DNA of 64,000 bases from Paralithodes platypus (lineage: Eukaryota > Arthropoda > Malacostraca > Decapoda > Lithodidae), in contig CM064495.1 of the NCBI GenBank assembly GCA_032716605.1, positions 43,562,896 to 43,626,895 of the forward strand, in the 5' to 3' direction. The translations under genes and the position numbers were made by a program. This document shows, in pieces, positions 36,901 through 48,900 of this stretch (within the stretch, counting starts at the first letter, position 1; each line of letters begins with the position of its first letter). Below the pieces are notes generated by a model, which was not told where the DNA came from, searched no databases, and saw nothing but the letters and a program-made list of their open reading frames with translations.

Positions 36901-39900
36901 GAACTTACTCTTCACTAGCATCACTATACACCTTCATTAACTGTGAATTAATTTTCCCCATCGAGTTACTTGTGGCTAGTGGAGCCGTTTTCATAACAGT
37001 ATCATAGAGTTAGTTATAGCTCGACTCTACTCATGCTTAATAACACACCTCGTATTAGCAGTCTCTAATTGTTTTCATGTACAGTACAGGTCTCCATCGA
37101 TTTACGATTGGGTTACTGTACGTTCCTGAAAACCCGATCTTAAATATAAAATTGTATAGCAAACCCTATAAATAATGAGGTGAATGGGAATGTGTTCTCG
37201 GACCAGCCAAAACACAAACACCTAAAAACCTATAATAATAACAAGAGACTGAAACTGCACGTATGTGTGGAATACTCAGTCTTAAAATTTTATTTATGTA
37301 TGTAATAACGTAAATTGGGGCAGCGGATAGTGAAGGAGACCTGTATTTGAATTTTGTATGCTTTAATAAGTATGTCTTAATGATGACTTTCCAGGCAACC
37401 CTGTTGTGGGCAGCCTCATTTGTTAAGTTATTACATTTTAAATCAGAACCTACAGTAGATCAGGTTCTTCGATCTGATGTCAAATTTATGAACTTGACGA
37501 GTTCTGGGCTGCCTAGAATTCCGCCATTAAGACATCAGACGCAAACCATGCTTCTTATGGATCACTCGGTCTTTAAAGTGTAAATACAGGTATAAGATTA
37601 TATGAAAAGAAGAAACATTTGCATGCTGGGTATGGTTCTTATATTACTTTGTTTAACTTTACTACTTGTTGCATTGAGGGGAGATAGGCCAATTTTCTGG
37701 TCCCCTTCTTCCTCTTGTTTAACCCCATTAGTTTTCAGATTTTATTACATCCGGCCCATTACTTTGGCGATTTTAAGACCTTTCTCCCCATTTCTTTGTC
37801 AATATTAGGTCCTTTCATGCTATTTAGGTGTAATAATTTTCCTGGCGAGCGACAAGCGAGCCTGTAATTATAGGAGGAACCGGCTTTTGGCCGGGAAATT
37901 TTTGTACCGAAAAATTTACAAATTGATCTCGAAGGGGGTCTAGGGGATGATTTTTTAAGCTTCATAGAGGTCTGGGGAGTAAACTAAAAATAAATAAATA
38001 GATAAGTAAACTAGCAAATAAATGCCCATCCCCCCTTAATGCTGTAGGACATTACTATATATTGATTGCTAGGTTAAATAAGACTACAACTGATTAAATG
38101 CTCTCCTTTCTGTATACTGTACTAGATTAGTGCATATTGTTTTTATTATAAGAATGAAGCGAGTTTGGTTTAGGATATTGTGCATCTTAATTTGCTTGTG
38201 AAATGGCATCTCTAGATGTATTGCTTGGTGTTTTATGGTAACAGAGAGCAATATAGCTAACACAATTTTTATAATAATCAAGTTGAATATTTTTTTTAGA
38301 TACTGATTAATATTGTGTTAAAAACTGACAACTTATACAGTGCCATTTATCTGTATGCTGTCTTGTATAATACAGTACATTATACAGTACATTATACAGT
38401 ACTGTATATGAAATGAGCAAAAGTAATAAGAACTTCTAAAATTTACAGTACAGTATATTGGAATTGTATACCGAAGATATAGTCTGTTCTGCTCCATGTC
38501 AGTTGAAAGGCTTACAGCAGTTTAATAGGCAGAGCCTCGATAGCATGGTTGAGCCTGTATGTGCCCTATAGCAGTTCTTCAGGGATCAGGGAGGTAATCT
38601 GAGTGATGCCTTAGTGAACTTGACCTCGGAGGTCTTAGCTCACCATATTCTAAAGGACTCCAGGCTTTTGCCCAGTAATATGTTGACAAATAGTTTTTCT
38701 TATTATTATTATGAATGTCTAAAGGACTGTGACACTGCATTGGCTGCCTGGAGATACCATGCAACAGAAGTGTTGCATTTTTCACGGCAATATGTCTTTC
38801 TTGGCTTCGAATCCCGGAAGGACCATATGCTTTCATTAATTTATTCAAGTGCGTTGAGGTTTGTAATGGAGGATTAATGTTAAGAACGAGGTGTTCCTTA
38901 ATTTCTTGGCCAACCCATTTGATTTGACTCTCATGACGCACATTTGGATACAAGGGGAAATATTTTATTGGCACTATTATAATGTAAAACTTGCAAAATA
39001 AACAAACCAAAACTGGGACGACACAGGATAAACGCAAAGGAACTAATCATATCTTAGAGCAGAGCAGAGTAGAGGCCTCTCTAACCCAGGGGGTAAAGAG
39101 CTCTATGGCTGTACCATATTATTCCCCGAGTCTGTATTCCAAGCACAAATATATTATGCTTCTTGCTATATATATATATTTTGTTTTCATTCAGGATGAC
39201 TTGCTTTGATATACATACAGCCAAAAATAGCTTTACAATAATCTTCGTTTGAGGTATTGACTTATTCCAATTTTAATGGGACCCAAAATCACTAATATTT
39301 TGTATTTTTTATTTGTTTTTTTGTAAGGTGTACATTGCATAGTGATATCTTCATGTTCTATTTAGCGACTGAACAGGACAGAACAGACAAACATCCAATC
39401 CAATCTGTCCCAAATTTGATCCATATTGTTCTCTTTCTTGTAGTGGGGTCATGATCAGTGCTTGGGTGTCTCTAATGGTTCTGTACCAATGCTTCATTTT
39501 GATTCCTCCAGTACTCCTCATATCTTGGTACCAGTATTGATAATGCCAAACTAATTTTGTTATCCTTGGCTTCTTTTTTTTTTTGCTTTCCTAGACTGGA
39601 GAGGTGTTCCCTCGGGTAAGCTGCATGCTGACAGTTGTGTGAGGTAGACTTAGATACCAAACGCTAGCTTTTGACAGCAGCCACAATTCTGTCTAAGAAG
39701 CCACTTTACATCACTCAATCTTTTCATTTTTGGTAGTATGGTTGCCTCACATGCACTCGCACAGCTCTTACCCTCTGCTGAGTTTAGGTTACTTAATTAA
39801 ATTGTAAAATTTGCAATCTATTCACTTTTGATAGTATCAATTGCTTGCCTGTGGGCTTTGCCCCGTGGAGATAGATAGATAGAAAAGTGTGAAAGACTGA

Positions 39901-42900
39901 GGTGTTCCACACTTTCAAAAATTTTACTCTTCCGGAAAAGGCATCCCTCCAATTATTAAGAGAAAGAGGGGATAACCATTTTATTTCCCCTTCATTTCCC
40001 CGTGCATATAACTATTAATGTACAGTATTATCACTGTCTTTAGATCTTGTTTTTAGTTATCTTCTTTTCCTGTCATCTCCTCCGTCAGTTTATTTGTGTT
40101 GTGATTGTCTATCTTCATGCTTTTTCAGTGTTGCTTTCTTTACTACAGGCTGTACTGCAGATTTGTGTTCTTTAATACTTACCTGTGTTGTGTTTATCTT
40201 ATAACAAATTCTTGTTAGTATTGGTAATGCTCTACAATTTAATTTTAAAGCATTTTAACATGATAAATAATATACTGTATAAATAAGTATTGATACTACA
40301 GGTATATAAGATATTTTTTGCAGCATAAGATTTTTCAAAAGTATTATGTATGTAATTTTGTTATGGCTCGGTAATATTAGGATGGTACATTTGATTATGG
40401 TGGTTTCTTTGTTGATTCTCAGAACAGGTGATTAATTTTTATACAGTGGCAGCTTTAGTGTTATTGACATTATACTCGTCTTTTTCCAGCTGACGGTAAA
40501 ATGCTATGTCTTCAGCTTGATTACACCGCTATTATGCAGTTTTTGTAGCAAAATTTGTTGTTAATTATGAGAACTTATGAAGCAGAGACATGGTAATTTA
40601 GTATTTTTCCGTTAGTTATCGAGAAATCAGTTGCTGAGGGATTCAATTTACCGTCAGCTGAAATGAAACAGATACACGGTAATTTCATATTTTTCCGTTA
40701 GTTATCGAGAAATCAGTTGCTAAGGGATTCAATTTACCGTCAGCTGAAATGAAACCGAGTATAGTTTTTGTTGTTGTTGTTTTTCCCCAAGCTGCCTGGC
40801 CGAACAGCCCCAAGGCCCCGAGCAAGGCCAAGGCCATAACCGAGCGCCCCCACCGAGTATAGTAGAGTATATAGATAATAGTTTATTCTAGTGCATTGGG
40901 GTTTGTAATAGAGGATTAATATTATGAACGAGGTGTAACTTAATGTCTTGGCAGCCCCACTCCCACGAGGAAGCTGAGATGCGGACCAGCGTGGGTCTGG
41001 TGAAGGGACACGCGTATGGCATCACCGCCTGTCGCAAGATCAACATAGGCGATACAGGACTATTCTCCATCTTCAAGTAAGCATCCTGATACAGTTGATA
41101 CCTTTTGGATTTTTTTTTTTTTTTGCAAGACGCCATAATTTCCGAGGTGGCCATGGAGTTTGTCACAAATTGCTAGGTCAAGTTGCCCAGGCTTGACATT
41201 TACCAATAACATTTTGACAGTGAGGATTTGATACCTGTAATTATATACTGTACTTGAATGGTTGTACAGTTTATTTCATTATATAGTATTAATGACTGAT
41301 TTAGAACTACAGGTCTCCCTCACTATCCGATGCCTTGATTTACGATATTATTATTGGTTTTTAGGTGTTTGGGTTTGGCTTGGGCTTGTCCGAGAATGCA
41401 TCCCCGTTTACGTCATTAAATTTAGGGTTTGCTATATGATTTTTCTATTTAAGATCGGGTTTTCAGGAACGTAACCCAAACATAAATCGAGGGAGACCTG
41501 TACTGTACATGGCATTACCTTATCTCTGTATGGTTCTTTATACTTTGCCTGTATGTCTGTATGTTGTATAATGCATGATTGAAAAGAGTGATCCTCTCTG
41601 GTAATTATGCATGGGCAGTAAGGAAGAAAAGCATACACACAATTGAACATACAGCGGCACATGTGGTGAAATGGATATAATAGAGTACTGTACAGTGCTT
41701 CATTGAGAGACAAAATTGGGTGTTTTTGGTTGAGAGATCATTTGGGTGTTGGTTGTGTTAATGTTGAGCTGCACAATAAAAAATTGAGGTGATATGGTTA
41801 TATGATATGGATGGCTGTGCACAACTTGGCAAAGAGTACAATATTATGTAGGCTATGTGGTGTGGTTAACGTGACTCAACGGTGACACATGGAGTTCCCC
41901 CATTGGTTAACAAGACTTTCACCTGCAAGCATGTCTCAAGGCTTCTAAAAAGGGGGATAATGATGACAAAATCTTCTACAATAAAATGTGGTGCTTGTAT
42001 TGCAAGTTATGATATATATTTATTAATTAATGTCGTTCTTTTTTTAAGAAATGGTTAAGAGGTTGTTCCTATATTTGTGCAGATGTCTACTCAGTAAAAT
42101 ATTGAAATATCAATATTCAATTATTGTTTACTAATATATTTTAATTGATTAGTTATTTGTGCACAATTTATCTATCTATCTGTCTATGTATTTGCTCAGA
42201 TAGATAGATAGATAGATATAATAGGTTAATACACATTATCAAAATTGTGCACAAACCTATTCTGCTTATTAATAACTTTCTCTTCTGTTGACTTTCTTTT
42301 CTGTGCATTGACTTGTGTTTCCCAATCCAACTGTGCATTTTGACAACCCAAAAAACTTTTCAGAGCTCTTGGTAACGGGTTAATAATGTTAGGTGGATAT
42401 TCACATAGCTAGGATAGATCAACAGCCAGTAAGTAAATTCTGCATATGAGATATAAAAAAAATATATATATAAAAAAAAAAAAAAAAAAAAAAAAATCCA
42501 ACAGTAAAATTATGCTCCAAACCTGCCTTTTGTGAATAGGTAACAAAATACTGTGGCTCTACAACCAGGAGTGTGCCCATTAGGTATACCCAGACTTACT
42601 TTATAAACAGATGAATCATATCAAGACCACAACAATCACCTTTATATTGTTCATTCATACTGACTGATATATGTCTGTATTATCTATATTTTATTAATTT
42701 CACTACAACACCAAACACCTCCAATGAAATTAATGAATAAAAGACAGGCTCCAGCTAAGTGTACTTTAAATAAGAAAATAAGATATATACAGTACTGTAA
42801 TAGTCTGAAACTATGACATTTTTGCTCAAATATATAATTATATCTTCCAAAAGTTAAAAGTTTTCAGATTATTTATTTAAGAGTTTCCTGATACAACTGT

Positions 42901-45900
42901 CAAAATATCTTGTATAAATTTATTGGAAAACAGATTGTATTTTGCAGATGTTCGTGTACATAATATTTACGGCAGTACCGGTATTTCTTACTGCTTGTAG
43001 GTATTTTCTACTTTTGCTTACCTTTCATGCTTGATGCCAGGTTCTTCATGACAGAAAGGTAAAATTCAATGAAAGGAGGCTGAGAAATCTTTTCCTGCAC
43101 CTAGAGCTGGAATTTTGACCGTTAGAATACACAGGTACACGTTTTAGCATTTTATTTTGGCTATCATTAGACGATTGTATGCAGCTTAGGAAGGATTTGT
43201 GGGTATTAAAAGGGTTACTACTATCTCAATCAACCCTTTGTGCAGCTGTTTACTCAGTATAATATTGAAATATCAATATTCAATTATTGTTTACTAATAT
43301 ATTTTAATTTATTAGTCATTTGTGCACAATTTATCTATCTATCAGTCTATGTATTTGCTCAGATAGATAGATAGATAGATAGATAGAATAGGTTAATACA
43401 CATTATCAAAATTGTGCACAAACCTATTCTGCTTATTAATAAATTTCTCTTCTGTTGACTCTCTTTTCTGTGCAGTCATATCCCCATTGATATTAACCTT
43501 ATATACGTGCCTGATGGATGGCCGTACATCAAGAGGTAACGCCAGTGTTGTGTAGCTTGATTCTGTGTTCGATTAGTAGTAGTTGTTTACAAATAGTTTA
43601 ACCAGACCAATGAGTCAGAAGAGACTCACACGGTTGGCCTGTGCTCGATCAGTTTACTGTACTGTACTGTACTTTGAATGTTTATAATACTTGGTAAGTC
43701 CTAATTGGTAAGATAGGTGGCAAGGGCCAGTTTTATGTGTTTTATGTGTTTATGTGTTAAAATACTGAGTAATTATAGGGAATAGGCTCGCACCCTTATT
43801 GTTCATGTTTTTTCCTCCAGATTTTGAGAAATTAGTGTTTTCATGGTCTTAGTTATAATTCCAATGTGGGATACACAATGGGTGCCCCCCCCTCACCCCC
43901 CCATGAATTATTGAAATCGTCATCTATGTTGCCAGCAGGGGGTAATTATCGATTATACTGCATAAAGAATACGTTGTGAACAGTGAGGATGTCCGAAAGA
44001 GCTCTGAGATTGATTAGAATGGGCGTTTTTTCTATTAATATCGTGTTTTATAAATGTGATCAAAATTATTCTCCCACAGTGGATTATACATGAGTACAGT
44101 ATAAGGATTCCATAGATCTACATTGTCCCTAATAAATTATGTATAATAAGGCTGCGAGCCTATTCCCTATAATTATCAAATATTGTAGTGTATTACTAAA
44201 GCTAGTACTATACCCAGTTTCTTTTCAACTGACAGTAAATTGCAAAGTTCCCATCAAGATTTCTCGGATATGTGGAAGATTTTGAATTGAAAAATGGTGC
44301 CGATTTTATAAACGTGGTCTTGATATGATGCAGAGACATACTGGTTTCATATTTTTCCATTAAGTATCGAAAAATTAGCTGCTAAGGGATTCAATTTACC
44401 ATCAGATGAAATGAAACAGTATAATATAGTTTGTTTAGGATCAATACTCTGGGAAAGTTTTTCATCAGTGTATTTGATCCATTGGAATTAATAGTGTTTT
44501 ATGGGTAATATTTTAGCTACTGTAAAGCAATAACCATTTAGAACATTTATACCCCTTCAGAGAATGAGGCGTCTACCAATAGATAGTTAAATTGTTGTAG
44601 GATTCATTTGTTTATATGTTAGCCTATGTTGCAGTGGTCACTAAGAGTAGTTCATAGTCAGAATGTTATAGATATGATTCACTCACAGGACTTAGATATG
44701 TACCTTAGCATATGGCACACAAGTAAATTTAGCAGTGGAAGTTTTGCAATCTGTGTATTTTATGCTGAGAGTTATTGGGGAATTTTCAGATATCTATTTA
44801 TGCTTAGATTGATTCTCTAAGATGATAGGTTACCACATTATTTTTTTGTTATCTTGATAGAGGTGAAAATAATTGGATATCAAGATTTCAGTACAGCTTA
44901 GTTCTGATTCAGATTCTGTGACTCTGAGGATATGGTAATGAAAATGATGGACTAAGCAACAATGAAATGTACAAATAATATTTTAATGGAAGAGTGAGTT
45001 TCTTTAGTAGAATGTAGTGTGGTAAATGGATTAAGAGAATTACAATTGTTATAATCATGAAACTGAGGGTATTGCTGTTTGCTGATGACACAGCGTTGGT
45101 GGCGGATTCTGAGGAGAAACTGCAGTGAGTAGTCAAAGAGTTTGGTGTGGTGTGTGGGAGGAGGAAGCTGAGAGGGAATGTTAGTAAAAGTAAAGTGATA
45201 GTGTGTAATAGAGGTGCTCGTAGGGTGAATCTAAATGTGCGGCTGAATGGGGAAATACTGGAGTGTTTCAAATATCTGGGAGGAGTGCAAGGACGTAGGT
45301 GTGGAAATGGAGGTAAAACATAGTATGTGAAGGAAACAAAGTTTTTGGAGCAATGGGAAGCATGTAGAAGGTGAGAAATCTTGGAATGAAAGCTTAAAGC
45401 GCAATGTATCAAGGGATAGTTGTACCAACAGTGATGTATGGGGCTGAGACATGGGCTCTGAAGGCAAAAGAGAGAAGAAAAATGGATGTGATGGAGATTA
45501 GCTGCTTGAGGAGTGTATGTGGAGTTACTCATAGCGACAGATTGAGGAATGAAAAGGTACATAGGAGATTGAGACAGCAGGAACTTTGTCGGCCAGAGTG
45601 GACAGAAGGGTGCTGTGCTGGTATGGACATGTTGAGCGAATGGGAGATGAAAGGCTTGCAAAGAGAGTATAAGAGTCAAATACAAGGGGAGGTAGAGGGG
45701 TAGGAAGACCTCCGTTGAGATGGAGAGATTGTGTAGTACTGTACAAGCGTTGGAAGATAGAGGAATGACTGTAGAACAGGCAAGAGAAGTGGTAATAAAT
45801 AGAAATGAATGGAGAATGCTTGTGAATAGATGAGTGATAATGCGGTTGTTGGGAGAGGGGATCAGGCGCCAGATGGACTAGATAATAGTCCGTCAGGCGC

Positions 45901-48900
45901 CTGGCCCGGGGAGCCAGTATATATGAAGGGTCATGCCTGGGTTTACATACAGTACATACATACATACACAAATTTAATGACCGAGTGCTCCACATGAAGC
46001 GCGGTTCCGATATCACGTCCTAATGGTGGCGCTCCAGGCAGCCCCATGAAGAGCTGCCTCACTTGTCATGTTTTTTATTTAAAATCAGACTGCAAAGTCC
46101 GACCCCTAGAATTTCTTGGTCCGTCCCTTGGTGCAGCTCCCTCCACATTCATGAACTTGCATCTTTTCACCCAGCTTTGTTCATCCATCCTCTCTACATG
46201 TCTAAACCATCCAAGCCTGCTAGTACGCATCTCATCACTGATACTCTTGATACCTAACCTTCTCCTTAGCTCTTCACTTGATATCCTATCTTACAGTTTG
46301 GCTCCACACATCCATCTCACCATTCTCATCTAATTTTATTCCATTTTGTTGGTATCATCCGCTTTGACAGACCACGTTTCTGAAGCATATGTCATTGCGC
46401 TTCTAATGTATGAAGCGTATACCTTTCCCTTCAAGGGGAGAGGGAGTCTTCTCATAGTGAGTAGTGGCAAAAGTTCTGTAAACTTTTCACCTAGCCACAT
46501 CTTCCCCAGCCACACTCTCGCTAGTTGCCTACGCGCGACAGCTACTTCAACTTCTGATCTCTAATACACCACAGCCAGATAATTTTTGAGGAAAAGAATA
46601 TGTATGTTCGGATGTGGTAATGCTCTAGCAACACGCTGTTATTATTTTCATAATGTTTTGCAAGAGTCGCATTTGTGGCGGGAATTACACACCAGGGATG
46701 GGTCAACTCTAACTTATTATCTCGCTCCTTGGGTTAAGATATTAAAATTATCACAATTTGTACTGTAATCAAGATAGGAACTTGACAGTATCTCACCCAA
46801 TTAAAAGAGGCAGAATATATTTGTGTACAGTAGTAGCTGGTAATGTAATATGTTAAATGTTTACAATTTTGATGCTTACAATCATAAGCTTGACCTTTAT
46901 ACGAATACCTTTTCTGTGTTGGATTTAATTCAACATTACACAGATAGTTATGATTTGCTACTTATTTCTTAAATTTGTTTATTAAGTGTATTAGATTATT
47001 ACTTAATGTATAAGTATGAGTACAGGTAGATGTACTGTGCCCATACAAGTAGTATTGTATGTGTTTATATATTAAATAAGTATGATACTACCTACATGTA
47101 TGACTATATTCATATACTGTATACAGTATATACCTCTACTGCAATTACCATACCCATGTGCTTTAGATTTTGTTGTAGAATTGAGAAGTACTGTACTATA
47201 TGTTTTGCATACTTGAATGTTTGATTAGTAAATATATATTAATTTATTGATGTATTAGTATATCAACACAAGAATGTTGGGCCTCTGTATCGATTAGTAA
47301 ATATATATTTATTTATTGATGTATTAGTATATCAACACAAGAATGTTGGGCCTCTGTATCGATTAGTAAATATATATTTATTTATTGATGTATTAGTATA
47401 TCAACACAAGAATGTTGGGCCTCTGTATCGATTAGTAAATATATATTTATTTATTGATGTATTAGTATATCAACACAAGAATGTTGGGCCTCTGTATCGA
47501 TTAGTAAATATATATTTATTTATTGATGTATTAGTACAGTATATCAACACAAGAATGTTGGGCCTCTGTATCAGAGGAAATGTAATACAATACTTACCAT
47601 GTGACGCCTGCATGTCAAGGGGTGACTAAAAGGGACTTGTTGAGCCTTTGCAGGCAAACCGTTTCTGTGAGGGATTACTTTACTAAATTAGTCCTTCTCC
47701 CAAAACATCCACATATCTTGGTGACCCTAAGAACAGCGTAACTTATGACGCACACATGACATTCACTCCACACATAGAAAACAGAAATATTAACAACAGA
47801 GCCTTGCAAAACCTCAATGCCCTCAGAATCCTCACAGGCAAGAACTTTGGCCAGCAAAAGCCAACAAAAAGAATTTTATTTAGGAATCTCAACAGCTTAA
47901 CTGAAATGCATGCTGAACATGGCAAACAAAACATAAACCAAAGTCTCAACACAAACAATAGCAAAATAGAATCTCAATTGTAAATAATTACAATTAATTT
48001 TTCACAAAAATAAAAGAAAAGAACAGAACAAGATTTTTTTAGGGAATTTGGGCCATCACCTGGCCACTGTCCATACATTACAATAGTATATCCACTAAGC
48101 ACTATGCATCCCAATCTGAGTCACCCTGCACCTCAACCACAAACATGAAGAAACTACAAACCACTCAGAATAAAGTGCTCAAAATCATAATAGGCTGAAC
48201 ACAGACCATAAACACAAACCATATACATGCAGAAATACAGATCTTTCCCTTGAAGACTCATTTAGACATGATAGGAATACTGTACATCCATGCCACTCCC
48301 TAACACATCACCCACCCCTACCTCAAGACATGAAACAAACACCTGCCCAATAATACAACCATGTCTACATCAACATCCCACCCACTCAGAAACATGGGCC
48401 GTTAAAGTAGAGGATGTCAACAGAATGGAACGTAATGAGATGAGAATGGTGATATGGATGTGTGGGGCCAGGCTGCAGGATAGAATAACAAATGTTGAGC
48501 TGAGGAGACGTTTAGGTATAAATAGTATTAGCGAGGTGAGGCGTACAAGTAGACTGGGATGGTATGGTCATGTGGAGAGAATGGATGATCAAAATTGGGT
48601 GAAAAAGTGCAGGTCTGTGATTCTGGAGGGAGCTGCACCAAGGGGTGGACCGAGGAAGACCTGGAATCGCACTATACGTGCCGATCTCAAATCCAAAAAC
48701 TTGACAAGTGAAGTAGCCCTTAACAGGGTTGCCTGGAACGCCGCCATTAGGACAAGAGACTGAAACTGCACGTATGTGTGGAGCACTCAGTCTTAAAATT
48801 TGATGTATGTTTGTTTATGTACGTACACCTCCAAATACCAACACATACAAGCATATACACATATACCTCACCAAACAAACCATCAACAATAGCCCACACA

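Noticed and set aside
44909..45685. A 258-codon minus-strand open frame
   Set aside because: It is antisense to the LINE reverse-transcriptase fragment, whose FADD and YGAETWAL motifs are on the plus strand.
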